Assembly: GCF_041365695.1 (NCBI RefSeq)
Contig: NZ_JBGFSJ010000004.1
Coordinates: 124,001-188,000, forward strand
DNA: 64,000 nt
From: Rhodosalinus sp041365695
Lineage (GTDB): Bacteria > Pseudomonadota > Alphaproteobacteria > Rhodobacterales > Rhodobacteraceae
Direction: 5' to 3'
Position numbers and translations under genes: made by a program. The notes below the pieces were generated by a model, which saw only the letters and a list, made by a program, of their open reading frames with translations, was not told the origin of the DNA and ran no database searches. This document shows, piece after piece, positions 1 to 8,193 of this stretch (the first letter of the stretch is position 1; each line of letters starts with the position of its first letter).

Positions 1-872
1 TCGGGACTGCCCGCCATCTCCGTCTCGAGCTTCCAGTGGGCGAAGCTCGCATGGCCCAGCAGCCGCGCGCGCTCCTGCCGCAGCGCCAGCACCTCGGCGG
101 CGATGGCGCGGTTGTCGGTCTCCCCGCCATTGGCGCCCCGCGAGGTCCACGCCCGCCACGCCCGCTCGCGCAGGTCGCGCCGGGGCGAGAATTGCAGGAA
201 GGGCACGATCAGCGAGCGCGACAGCGTGACCACCGGCCCGGGCGCGCCCGCCTCGGCCCCCGCCGCCCGCGCCGCGGCGACCACGAACGCCGGCAGCCCC
301 TCGAGATCCGCCTCGGAAAGATCGAGCCGCCATCCCGCCTCTTCCGCCAGCAGGTTCTGCGTGAACTGCGTGCCAAGCACCGCAAGCCGGCTCTTGATCT
401 CGCGCATCCTTCGGGCCGCCGCGCCCTCGAGCGCCGCGCCGGCGCGGACGAAACCGCGATGGCTGAGTTCGAGCAGACGCGCGTCCTGCCCGTCGAGGTC
501 GAGCGTGTCGCGCACCTCCCACACCGCGCGCACCCGCTCCCAGAGCGCGCGGTTGCCGTAGAGATCCGAGGCGAATTCGGCGAGCTTCGGCGAGAAATCG
601 CGCTGAAGCGCCTGACGCGCGGGCGTGGCGTCCGCGCCCGCCACCGCGAAGAAGGCGCCGAGCACCCGGTCCAGCGCCCCGCCCGCGCCCTCGAGAGCCT
701 GCACGGTGTTGGCGAAATCCGGTGGGGCGGGATCCGCCGCGATCGCCTCGATCTCGGAGCGCGCCTCCGCGAGCGCCGCCTCGAGGGCCGGCGCGAAATG
801 CGCATCCTCGATCCGGTCGAAGGGCGGCAGGCCGTAAGGCGTGTCGAACGGCGCGAGCAGCGGATTGGTCAT
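1..872 (-). CDS. M3-family oligopeptidase / peptidyl-dipeptidase (Dcp-like), C-terminus cut off by window edge
   Basis: Only the N-terminal 290 residues are present; the gene runs off the left end. The protein opens MTNPLLAPFDTPYGLPPFDRI, the usual start of Dcp/oligopeptidase A enzymes, followed by the long helical N-terminal lobe with the conserved LLAEE-W segment. Family members are cytoplasmic zinc metallopeptidases that trim short peptides. The HExxH zinc site lies in the missing part, so activity cannot be judged. The ATG at 872 is preceded by a GGGAGA ribosome site. It is downstream of and co-directional with the ThiF-like gene, 28 nt apart. Dcp and OpdA cannot be separated from this part alone. 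Confidence 0.85.
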   Translation of the reverse strand, partial: MTNPLLAPFDTPYGLPPFDRIEDAHFAPALEAALAEARSEIEAIAADPAPPDFANTVQALEGAGGALDRVLGAFFAVAGADATPARQALQRDFSPKLAEFASDLYGNRALWERVRAVWEVRDTLDLDGQDARLLELSHRGFVRAGAALEGAAARRMREIKSRLAVLGTQFTQNLLAEEAGWRLDLSEADLEGLPAFVVAAARAAGAEAGAPGPVVTLSRSLIVPFLQFSPRRDLRERAWRAWTSRGANGGETDNRAIAAEVLALRQERARLLGHASFAHWKLETEMAGSP

Positions 873-900
873 CGCAATCTCCCTTCGGGTCCAGTGTGAT

Positions 901-1980
901 CTATGCCGGTCCGCGGCCGGCGCCAGCCCCGCAGACGGCGCAGCCCGGGCGCGGCTTGACCGCCACCTGCCGCGTCTCGCCCCAGAGCGCGTCGTAAAGC
1001 GCGAGCCGCCCGCGCAGCGGCGCCCCCGCGCCGGTGACGAGCTTCACCCCCTCCACCGCCATCATCGCGCCTATGACGCCCGGAAGCGGCCCGAGCACGC
1101 CCGCCTCCGCGCAGGAGGGCGCAAGGCCCGGCGCCGGGCGCTCCGGAAAGACGCAGGCGTAGCAGGGCGCGCCCTCCGCCGGATCGAAGACCGAAACCTG
1201 CCCCTCCCACTGCGAGAGAGCGCCCCAGACGAGCGGCTTTCCCGCCGCCACGGCGGCGCGGTTCACAAGCTCGCGGGTGGCGAAATTGTCCGACCCGTCC
1301 AGGATCACGTCGTAGTCTGCGAAAAGCGCCTCCGCGACCTCCCCATCCAGCCGGCGGCGGTAGGGCCGCACCGTGACGAAGGGGTTTTGCGCCTGAACCG
1401 CGGCCTGCGCCGAGAACACCTTCGGCATCCCGATATCGGCATCGCGATGGATGACCTGCCGCTGGAGGTTGGCGTTTTCCACCGTATCGTCGTCGATCAC
1501 GCCCAGCGTGCCCACCCCGGCCGCGCCCAGATACTGAAGCGCCGGCGCGCCCAGGCCGCCCGCGCCCACCACCAGCACCCGCGCCTGGCGCAGCGCCTGC
1601 TGTCCCGGCCCGCCGATCTCGCGAAGCACGATGTGGCGGGCATAGCGCTCCAGCTCGGCCTCGCCCATCGGGCCTTCGCCCGGGCGCGCCGGCGAGGCGG
1701 CCGTCCCGGCATCCGTGACGCCGCCGCCAGCCCGCGCCCGAAGCCGCGCCAGCACCGCCCGGTACGCGATCGTCAGCGCCACGAAACCGCCGAGAATGAG
1801 CCAGAGCGCCGGAGAGCCGCCCGTCGCCTCGCGCAGCCCATGTCCCCGGGGCAGCGCGACCTGCACCATGAGCACCGCGACATAAAGCAGGCCGAGCAAG
1901 AGAAACCGCGCCTGGCGCGGCACGCCGAGCGCCTTGCCCGCCCACCATATCGCGGCGCCGAGCGCGAGAACCAGAAGCAT
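901..1980 (-). CDS. ThiF/MoeB/HesA-family adenylyltransferase with N-terminal membrane segments
   Basis: This 359-residue protein has an E1-like core from about residue 104. The nucleotide loop GAGGLGA is at 139-145, the conserved DDDTVENANLQRQ segment follows, and a four-cysteine zinc site sits at C273/C276 and C347/C350. The family adenylates the C-terminal glycine of ubiquitin-like sulfur carriers (MoaD or ThiS) for molybdopterin or thiamine synthesis. Residues 1-80 form two or three hydrophobic segments that canonical MoeB lacks, so the enzyme is probably membrane-anchored. The ATG overlaps the dUTPase stop as TGATG, so the two are translationally coupled. Whether MoaD or ThiS is the partner is not visible here. 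Confidence 0.88.
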   Translation of the reverse strand: MLLVLALGAAIWWAGKALGVPRQARFLLLGLLYVAVLMVQVALPRGHGLREATGGSPALWLILGGFVALTIAYRAVLARLRARAGGGVTDAGTAASPARPGEGPMGEAELERYARHIVLREIGGPGQQALRQARVLVVGAGGLGAPALQYLGAAGVGTLGVIDDDTVENANLQRQVIHRDADIGMPKVFSAQAAVQAQNPFVTVRPYRRRLDGEVAEALFADYDVILDGSDNFATRELVNRAAVAAGKPLVWGALSQWEGQVSVFDPAEGAPCYACVFPERPAPGLAPSCAEAGVLGPLPGVIGAMMAVEGVKLVTGAGAPLRGRLALYDALWGETRQVAVKPRPGCAVCGAGAGRGPA

Positions 1981-2441
1981 CAGCGCTCTCCCGTGGAGCC
2001 GAAGCCCCCCGCGCCGCGCGCTGTCGCCGAGAGCGCCGTCGCAAGCTCGAACCGGGCGCGCGTCACCGGCGCCACGACCATCTGCGCGATCCGCGCCCCA
2101 TGCGCGACGTGGAACGGCGCCTCGCCCGCGTTCATGAGAACCACGCCCAGATCGCCGCGATAATCGCTGTCGATGGTGCCCGGCGCGTTGGGAAGGGTGA
2201 TGCCGTGACCGAGCGCGAGCCCCGAGCGCGGACGGATCTGCACCTCGTGGCCCTCCGGGATCTCGAGACGAAGGCCCGTCGGCACGAGCGCCCGCGCCCC
2301 GGGCGCGAGCGTCACGCCCTCGCGCGCTCCGGGTGGAAAATTGGCCCGAAGATCCGCGCCCGCGGAGCCTTCCGTGGCGTAGGCGGGCAGCGGCACAGCG
2401 GGGTCGGCTTCCCCGCTGCGCATCACGCGCAGAACGACCAT
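1980..2441 (-). CDS. dut: dUTP diphosphatase (dUTPase)
   Basis: The 153-residue protein hydrolyses dUTP to dUMP and pyrophosphate, keeping uracil out of DNA and feeding dTMP synthesis. The trimeric dUTPase motifs are all present: GSAGADLRA, PRSGLALGHG, the uracil-binding hairpin APGTIDSDYRG and the C-terminal P-loop-like GAGGFGSTG. I chose the ATG at 2441, preceded by GGGAAAG, over an in-frame start 16 codons upstream because homologues begin near this point. It lies between coaBC (67 nt upstream) and the ThiF-like gene (1-nt overlap). coaBC next to dut is a common bacterial arrangement. Confidence 0.95.
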   Translation of the reverse strand: MVVLRVMRSGEADPAVPLPAYATEGSAGADLRANFPPGAREGVTLAPGARALVPTGLRLEIPEGHEVQIRPRSGLALGHGITLPNAPGTIDSDYRGDLGVVLMNAGEAPFHVAHGARIAQMVVAPVTRARFELATALSATARGAGGFGSTGER

Positions 2442-2508
2442 CGCTTTCCCGATCCTTCTTCTTGGCTCAAACACTCCCGCCGGAGGCACGCGCCGCAGGC
2501 GCGTTCCG

Positions 2509-3705
2509 TCACTCCAGCGCCTCGGCGATGCGTCCCGCGAGACGCCGCGCGACTTCGTCCTTCGACATGCGCGGCCAGCTCTCGGCGCCCGCGTCCGTGA
2601 TCAGCGTGACCGCATTCTCGGCCCCGCCCATGATGCCCGTGTCCGGCGACACGTCGTTGGCCACGATCCAGTCGCAGCCCTTGCGCGCGCGCTTGGCCGT
2701 GGCGTTCGCCACCACATCCGTCGTCTCGGCCGCGAACCCCACCACGAGGCGCGGGCGCCCGGCCGCGCGCCGGGCGACCGCCGCGAGGATGTCGGGGTTC
2801 TCCACGAAGGCTAGCGTCGGCGCGTCGCCCCCCGGCGCCTTCTTGATCTTCTGTGCCGCGGCATCGGCCACGCGCCAGTCGGCCACCGCGGCGGCGAAGA
2901 TCCCGGCATCGACGGGAAGCGCGGCCTCCACCCCCGCCAGCATCTCCCGTGCGGTCTGGACCTCCACCACCTCGACGCCTGCGGGGCGCGGCGCGGTCGC
3001 GGGCCCGGTGACGAAGACCACCTCCGCGCCCAGCGCGGCCAGCGCGCGGGCGAGCGCGGCGCCCTGCGCGCCGGACGAGCGGTTGGCGATGTAGCGTACC
3101 GGGTCGATGGGCTCGTGGGTGGGCCCCGAAGTCACGACGACCCGCCGTCCGGCGAGCGGCCCCGCCGCGAGTGCGGACCGGACGGCCTCCACGATCCCGG
3201 CAGGCTCGGCCATCCGTCCCGGGCCCCATTCACCGCAGGCCATGCCGCCCTCCTCGGGTCCTAGGAGGCGCACCCCGTCCCCGGCAAGCATCTCGGCATT
3301 GCGCCGGGTCGCGGGATGCTCCCACATGCGCACGTTCATCGCCGGGGCGATCATCACCGGCGTGTCCGTGGCCAGCAGCAGGGTCGAGGCCAGGTCGTCT
3401 GCATGGCCCTGCGCCATCTTCGCCATCAGGTCCGCGGTGGCGGGTGCGACCAGGACGAGGTCGGCCACCCGCGACAGCTGGATGTGGCCCATCTCAGCTT
3501 CGTCGGTCAGGTCGAAGAGCTCGGTATAGACCTTCGCGCCGGCCAGCGAGGCCACGGAAAGCGGCGTGACGAATTCGCCCGCCGCCCGCGTCATCACGGG
3601 CGTGACCGACGCGCCGGCCTCGCGCAGCCGTCGGATCGTCTCCAGCGCCTTGTAGGCCGCGATGCCGCCGCCGATGATCAGAAGGATGCGCTTGCCCGCC
3701 AGCAT
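2509..3705 (-). CDS. coaBC: bifunctional phosphopantothenoylcysteine decarboxylase / phosphopantothenate-cysteine ligase
   Basis: This 398-residue enzyme performs two steps of coenzyme A synthesis: CTP-dependent joining of cysteine to 4'-phosphopantothenate, then FMN-dependent decarboxylation. The N-terminal CoaC flavoprotein half begins with GKRILLIIGGGIAAYKALE and contains APAMNVRMWEHPA and MACGEWGPGRMAEP (decarboxylase motifs). The CoaB half starts near residue 190 with VVVTSGPTHEPIDPVRYIANRSSG and carries the lysine motif KIKK. Full family length. A sigma-70-like promoter lies just upstream. Confidence 0.96.
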   Translation of the reverse strand: MLAGKRILLIIGGGIAAYKALETIRRLREAGASVTPVMTRAAGEFVTPLSVASLAGAKVYTELFDLTDEAEMGHIQLSRVADLVLVAPATADLMAKMAQGHADDLASTLLLATDTPVMIAPAMNVRMWEHPATRRNAEMLAGDGVRLLGPEEGGMACGEWGPGRMAEPAGIVEAVRSALAAGPLAGRRVVVTSGPTHEPIDPVRYIANRSSGAQGAALARALAALGAEVVFVTGPATAPRPAGVEVVEVQTAREMLAGVEAALPVDAGIFAAAVADWRVADAAAQKIKKAPGGDAPTLAFVENPDILAAVARRAAGRPRLVVGFAAETTDVVANATAKRARKGCDWIVANDVSPDTGIMGGAENAVTLITDAGAESWPRMSKDEVARRLAGRIAEALE

Positions 3706-3729
3706 GTCGTTCCCCGCGCTGCCAGCTTC

Positions 3730-3758
3730 GTTCTAGGGTGCCGGGAAGACCGAGACAA
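3730..3758 (-). promoter_or_regulatory. predicted sigma-70-type promoter of coaBC
   Basis: Reading the minus strand, TTGTCT (3758-3753) and TAGAAC (3735-3730) are separated by exactly 17 nt and end 25 nt before the coaBC start. The rest of the 162-nt gap between coaBC and the chaN-like stop is GC-rich and shows nothing else. Confidence 0.45.
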
Positions 3759-3867
3759 GGGAGCCGCCGAAAGCCGCTCGGCCTCGCGGCGGCCCCCCTG
3801 TGCCGCTTGGTCTTCGACGGTATCGGCGCGGCCGGACGGGGGACGCGCCGTGGCAAGGCCGGCGCCG

Positions 3868-4677
3868 TTACTCCGCGAAAGCCTCGCACGGGTCCGGCCG
3901 GTCGACGGGCTCCGTCACCACCCAGAGATCGTAGGGCGCCTCGCCCTCCGCCGGCGCGGCCTCGAGCTGGCCGAGCGACAGCACCGCGACCCCCGGCGCC
4001 GCCCGCGCGATCTTCGACGGCACGCCCCAATCCGTGCGGGCATGACCGTTGCCGGTGATCACCACCACCGGTCCGCCCGTGTCCTCGAGCGCGGCGAGGG
4101 CTGCGCGGGCCAGTGCCGCATCGCGCACGCGTTGCGCGCGCACCATGCCGGGCAGGAGTTCTTCGGGCAGCGCGTCGCAGTGGGCCGCCATCTGCATGGC
4201 CTCCCGCACGCGCTGCTGATCGTCGGGCAGCGGGCGGTCGAGCCCGAAGCGCGCGGCATCTTCCGGAAGGGGGTCGTCGCCCGCCACGATGCCGCGAAGG
4301 TCCTCCCGTGGCACCGCGGCACCGTAGAACGCCGCCTCGGGGGCGGCGGCGAAGATCGGATAATACATCGTGAAATCGGGCCAGCCCGACTGGTCCCAGC
4401 CCAGAACGTCTCGCAGGGCGGTCTCGTCGGCCATCAACTCCGGGGTCACCCGCGCGGCCTGCGCGGGCGTCAACATCTCGAAGACGAGCGCGGCGGGGGC
4501 CACCTGTGCCACGATCCGGGCCTGCGTTTCATGGTGGCGCGGGTTATCGTGCACCTCGCCCAGGATCAGCAGCTCTGCCGGGGGGAACTGGGCAAGTTGC
4601 CCGGGCGTCGCCTCATCGGCGGCGCCCGGAACCGTCCAGGCCGCAAGGGCGAGCGCGGCGAGCGTCAGGCGAGGAAT
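3868..4677 (-). CDS. ChaN-family (haem-binding/iron-regulated) protein, apparent ATT start
   Basis: The 269-residue product has a signal-peptide-like N-terminus (IPRLTLAALALAAW then AADE) followed by the ChaN domain: LGEVHDNPRHHETQARI near residue 33 and VVITGNGHARTDWGVP near the C-terminus. ChaN-type proteins are exported and bind haem; in Campylobacter they take part in iron uptake. No ATG, GTG or TTG exists in frame between the rpoH stop region and the mature sequence. The best start is ATT at 4677, with GAGGTG five nt upstream, overlapping the rpoH2 3' end by 13 nt. A CTG at 4668 is the alternative. Coupling to rpoH2 translation is likely. Confidence 0.8.
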   Translation of the reverse strand: MPRLTLAALALAAWTVPGAADEATPGQLAQFPPAELLILGEVHDNPRHHETQARIVAQVAPAALVFEMLTPAQAARVTPELMADETALRDVLGWDQSGWPDFTMYYPIFAAAPEAAFYGAAVPREDLRGIVAGDDPLPEDAARFGLDRPLPDDQQRVREAMQMAAHCDALPEELLPGMVRAQRVRDAALARAALAALEDTGGPVVVITGNGHARTDWGVPSKIARAAPGVAVLSLGQLEAAPAEGEAPYDLWVVTEPVDRPDPCEAFAE

Positions 4678-5543
4678 GAGTGCACCTCGCGCGACTGCGT
4701 CTCCAGCGCGCGGCGCATCTTCTGGAACGCCGCCGCCTCGAGCTGGCGCACACGCTCCTTCGACAGGCCGAGCTCGTTGCCGAGGCTTTCCAGCGTGCGC
4801 GGCTCCTCGCGCAGTTTCCGCTCGCGCACGATGAAGCGCTCCCGCTCGTTCAGACCCTGCAAGGCCTCCACGAGCCAGCCGCGAAGCTGGGCGATGTCGT
4901 GGCTGTCCTCGACGAGGTCGGAGGCCTGCGCGCTGTCGTCCTCGATCGTCTCGATCCACTCGCGCCCCTCGTCGTCGGCGGACTGCGTGGCGTTCAGCGA
5001 GAAATCGCTTCCGGACAGGCGCCCTTCCATCATTTCCACGTCGGCAAGCGGGACGCCGATCTCCGTGGAGATGAGCTGGTGCAGCTGGTGGCGGTCGAGT
5101 TCCACCCCGTTCTGCGCCGCCTCGCGCTCCAGCCGCGCCTGCACACGGCGCATGTTGAAGAACAGCGATTTCTGCGAGGAGGTGGAGCCGGTGCGCACCA
5201 TCGACCAGTTGCGCATCACGTAATCCTGGATCGAGGCCTTGATCCACCAGACGGCGTAGGTGGAGAACCGCACGCCCCGGTCGGGATCGAACTTGTCGGC
5301 GGCCTTCATCAGCCCGAGCCCGGCTTCCTGGATCAGGTCGTTCATCGGGGCGCCGTAGCGGCGGAACTTGGAGGCCATGGAGATCGCGAGGCGCATGTAG
5401 GCCGTGATCAGGCGGTGCAGCGCCTTCTCGTCGCGGTGGTCGCGCCATGCATAGGCCAGCTGCAACTCGGTCTCGGCATCGAGCAGTTCGGCCTTCATGG
5501 CCTTCCGCGACAGGCTGGTGTCAGTTTCGGTGTGAAGGGACAT
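4665..5543 (-). CDS. rpoH2: RNA polymerase sigma-32 factor, RpoHII type
   Basis: This 292-residue sigma factor has region 2 with YGAPMNDLIQEAGLGLMKAADKFDPDRG and FSTYAVWWIKASIQDYV, and region 4 with TLESLGNELGLSKERVRQLE. The segment NWSMVRTGSTSSQKSLFF (instead of the LVK-GTTAAQKKLFF type) marks the RpoHII branch. In Rhodobacter this branch serves singlet-oxygen and oxidative stress rather than classical heat shock. The ATG at 5543 follows AGGGGAG. An RpoE-like promoter is visible upstream. The chaN-like gene overlaps its 3' end. Confidence 0.94.
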   Translation of the reverse strand: MSLHTETDTSLSRKAMKAELLDAETELQLAYAWRDHRDEKALHRLITAYMRLAISMASKFRRYGAPMNDLIQEAGLGLMKAADKFDPDRGVRFSTYAVWWIKASIQDYVMRNWSMVRTGSTSSQKSLFFNMRRVQARLEREAAQNGVELDRHQLHQLISTEIGVPLADVEMMEGRLSGSDFSLNATQSADDEGREWIETIEDDSAQASDLVEDSHDIAQLRGWLVEALQGLNERERFIVRERKLREEPRTLESLGNELGLSKERVRQLEAAAFQKMRRALETQSREVHSFLA

Positions 5544-5589
5544 GATCGCTCCCCTTTCAGTGACGCCTTGGTTGACTTGTCTTTGTTTA

Positions 5590-5619
5590 GCATTACGCAC
5601 GCCACTCCGAACCGGATCA
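5590..5619 (-). promoter_or_regulatory. candidate sigma-E (RpoE/ChrR-type) promoter of rpoH2
   Basis: On the minus strand TGATCC (5619-5614) is followed after 18 nt by TAATG (5595-5591). The Rhodobacter RpoE consensus as I remember it is TGATCC with a TAAGA-like -10 and similar spacing. The -35 is perfect and the -10 imperfect. RpoE control of rpoHII is established in Rhodobacter sphaeroides, which makes the match credible. Confidence 0.5.
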
Positions 5620-5809
5620 CGCACGAGTTGCATGCAATTGTCTGGGCCCCGCGCCGGCGGACAGCGCCTCCGCGCGCCCTGACCGCCGCTCAGAGGCGCA
5701 GCGGCCTTGTGTTGCAAGGGTCTTTTCCGACCGGCGCGCGGCCGCGTTAACTCTTTTGAAACCGGTCTTCACATATTCGTTAACGAGGATTTCCGGCTTG
5801 GAAGGTGCA

Positions 5810-7321
5810 ATGGTGGCCACGGCCCATACGGTCGCGTTCGAAGGCGTGGAGGCGCGGCGCGTGGAGGTGCAGTGCGCCGTGGCGCCCGGGCTGCCCGCCT
5901 TTTCGGTGGTGGGGCTGCCCGACAAGGCGGTGAGCGAGGCGCGCGAGCGGGTGCGCGGCGCGCTCGCGGCGATGGCGATCGCGCTGCCGTCCAAACGCAT
6001 CACCGTGAATCTCGCCCCCGCCGACCTGCCCAAGGAGGGCTCGCATTTCGATCTTCCCATAGCCCTGGCGCTGCTCGCCGCGCTCGAGATCGTGCCGGCC
6101 GACGCGGCGGATGGCACGATCGCGCTCGGCGAACTGGCGCTCGACGGGCGGCTCATGGCGGTACCCGGGGCGCTGCCGGCCGCGCTCGCCGCCGCGGAGG
6201 ATCACCGTGCGCTGCTCTGTCCGCGCGCCTCGGGGGCGGAGGCAGCCTGGGTCGGCGGCGCCCAGGTCATCGGGGCGGCAAGCCTGGGCGACGTCGTGCG
6301 CCACTTCACCGGACAGGCGCCGATCAGCCCCGCCGAGCCCGGAGAGATCGCCCGCCCGCCCCCGGGCCGCGATCTTGCAGACGTGAAGGGGCAGGAACGC
6401 GCCAAGCGCGCGCTCGAGATCGCCGCCGCGGGACGGCATCACCTCATCATGATCGGCACGCCCGGATCGGGGAAGTCGATGCTGGCCGCGCGCATGCCCG
6501 GCCTGCTGCCGCCGCTCTCGGCGGTGGAGGCGCTCGAGACCTCGATGATCCACTCGCTCGCGGGACTTCTGGAGGAAGGCGGCATCTCGCGCACGCGACC
6601 CTTCCGCGAGCCGCACCACACCGCATCCATGGCCGCCATCGTCGGCGGCGGGAAAGGCGCGAAGCCCGGCGAGATCAGCCTCGCGCACAACGGCGTGCTC
6701 TTCATGGACGAGTTCCCGGAATTCCCGCGCGCCGTGCTGGAGACGCTCCGGCAGCCGATCGAGACGGGCGAGGTGACCGTGTCGCGCGCGAACGCCCATG
6801 TGCGCTATCCTTGCCGGTTCCTCCTCGTCGCGGCGGCAAATCCCTGCAAATGCGGGTACATGACCGATCCCGCCCGGGCCTGCGCGCGCGCACCCAATTG
6901 CGGAGAGGACTATCTCGGACGGATCTCGGGCCCGCTGATGGACAGGTTCGACCTGCGCGTGGAGGTCCCACCGGTCGCCTTCGCCGACCTCGACCTGCCC
7001 GCGCGCGGCGAGCCCACCGCGCCCGTCGCCGCCCGCGTGGCCGAGGCGCGCGCGCGCCAGGCGGCGCGTTTCGATGGCTCCCCGCTGCGGCAGAACGCGG
7101 ACGCGGAAGGCGCGGCGCTCGAAGAGATCGCCACGCCCGACAGCGAGGGCCGCGCGCTTCTCGTCCGCGTGGCGGAACGCTTCGGGCTATCGGCGCGCGG
7201 CTATCACCGCGTCCTTCGCGTGGCGCGCACGCTGGCGGACCTGGAGGGCGCGGCAGACGTGCGCGGGCCGCATGTCGCCGAAGCGGTGAGCTATCGCATC
7301 GTCGCGGCGAAGGAACTCTGA
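5810..7321 (+). CDS. comM: YifB/ComM-family Mg chelatase-like AAA+ ATPase
   Basis: The 503-residue protein has an N-terminal Lon-like S5 fold domain (TVAFEGVEARRVEVQCAV, GLPDKAVSEARERV), a Walker A GTPGSGKS near residue 220, the segment FREPHHTASMAAIVGGG, a Walker B region LFMDEFPEF, and a C-terminal Mg-chelatase segment (RGYHRVLRVARTLADLEG). ComM is a hexameric helicase promoting branch migration during natural transformation. I prefer ATG 5810 with GGAAGG over a TTG 18 codons upstream because homologues start MVA--HTVAF. The 3' end overlaps the convergent esterase gene by 31 nt. Confidence 0.93.
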   Translation: MVATAHTVAFEGVEARRVEVQCAVAPGLPAFSVVGLPDKAVSEARERVRGALAAMAIALPSKRITVNLAPADLPKEGSHFDLPIALALLAALEIVPADAADGTIALGELALDGRLMAVPGALPAALAAAEDHRALLCPRASGAEAAWVGGAQVIGAASLGDVVRHFTGQAPISPAEPGEIARPPPGRDLADVKGQERAKRALEIAAAGRHHLIMIGTPGSGKSMLAARMPGLLPPLSAVEALETSMIHSLAGLLEEGGISRTRPFREPHHTASMAAIVGGGKGAKPGEISLAHNGVLFMDEFPEFPRAVLETLRQPIETGEVTVSRANAHVRYPCRFLLVAAANPCKCGYMTDPARACARAPNCGEDYLGRISGPLMDRFDLRVEVPPVAFADLDLPARGEPTAPVAARVAEARARQAARFDGSPLRQNADAEGAALEEIATPDSEGRALLVRVAERFGLSARGYHRVLRVARTLADLEGAADVRGPHVAEAVSYRIVAAKEL

Positions 7322-8193
7322 ACGAAGCGCGCGGCTTTTTTCAGCGCGGCGCGCGCCTCGGGCAGCCAGCCGTCGAAGATCTGCCAGACATGGGGCACGC
7401 CCGGCCAGATCTCGGTCTCCACCTCCCCGCCCGCCGCGCGCAGGGCCGCGGCCATGCGCAGGGTATCGTCGCGCAGGATCTCCGTGTCGCCCACCTGGAA
7501 GAACGCCGGGGGAGGACGCTCGAACCGCGCGTAGAGCGGCGACAGGCGCGGATCGCGCGGATCCGCCTCCGCGCGCACGATCTCGACGACCTCCTCCATC
7601 CGGTGGACCGGCAGCAGCGGATCGGCCCGGGCGTTCTCGGCCAGCGACGGGCCCGTGAGCGCCAGGTCCGTCCAGGGCGAAAAGGCGAGGAGGCCGCGCG
7701 GGCGCACGCCTTCGCGCAAAAGCCGCGCCATGAGCGCCAGCGCAAGCCCGCCCCCCGCACTGTCCCCGCCCAGAAGGATGTCATCCGGCGCGTAGCCCAG
7801 CGCCGCCAGGGCTTCCCATGCCCCGCAGGCGTCCTCGAAGGCGGCCGGAAACGGCGCCTCCTGCGCGAGACGGTATTCCGGCGCGCAGATCTCGACGCCG
7901 GAAAGCGCCGACAGCCAGCCCAGCATTCCTCCATGCGTGCGCGCGCTGCCGGCAATATAGGCGCCGCCGTGAAACCACAGGACGACGCGGCGCGGCACGC
8001 AGGGGCCGGCCGAAATCCACGCGAGCCGCGGCGCGCCGCGGCGCAGCAGGCGCAGGTTGGGCGGCTGGCGCAAAAGGGCTGCCGCGCGCTCGAAGTCCCG
8101 CTCCGCCTGCTCCGGCGTCGCGGTGCGGGCGAGCCATGGCTTCGCCGTCACGCGAAGCCCGGCCGCAAGAAGGGCGAGCCGCCGGCTCGTCAC
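7291..8193 (-). CDS. alpha/beta hydrolase, hormone-sensitive-lipase (HSL) family esterase
   Basis: This 300-residue protein carries the HSL oxyanion motif HGGAY near residue 76, the nucleophile elbow GDSAGG near residue 144, an acid in the DPLLPVHRMEE region and the catalytic histidine in VPHVWQIF near 275. Such enzymes hydrolyse short-chain esters; the natural substrate is unknown. The GTG start overlaps the gshB stop as GTGA, so it is the last gene of the rsmI-yraN-gshB run. Its stop codon lies inside the convergent comM gene. Confidence 0.88.
   Translation of the reverse strand: MTSRRLALLAAGLRVTAKPWLARTATPEQAERDFERAAALLRQPPNLRLLRRGAPRLAWISAGPCVPRRVVLWFHGGAYIAGSARTHGGMLGWLSALSGVEICAPEYRLAQEAPFPAAFEDACGAWEALAALGYAPDDILLGGDSAGGGLALALMARLLREGVRPRGLLAFSPWTDLALTGPSLAENARADPLLPVHRMEEVVEIVRAEADPRDPRLSPLYARFERPPPAFFQVGDTEILRDDTLRMAAALRAAGGEVETEIWPGVPHVWQIFDGWLPEARAALKKAARFVQSSFAATMR

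Noticed and set aside
5746..5782. Two GTTAAC motifs before comM as a possible CtrA site
   Set aside because: Their spacing is far from TTAA-N7-TTAA; only a half-site match remains.
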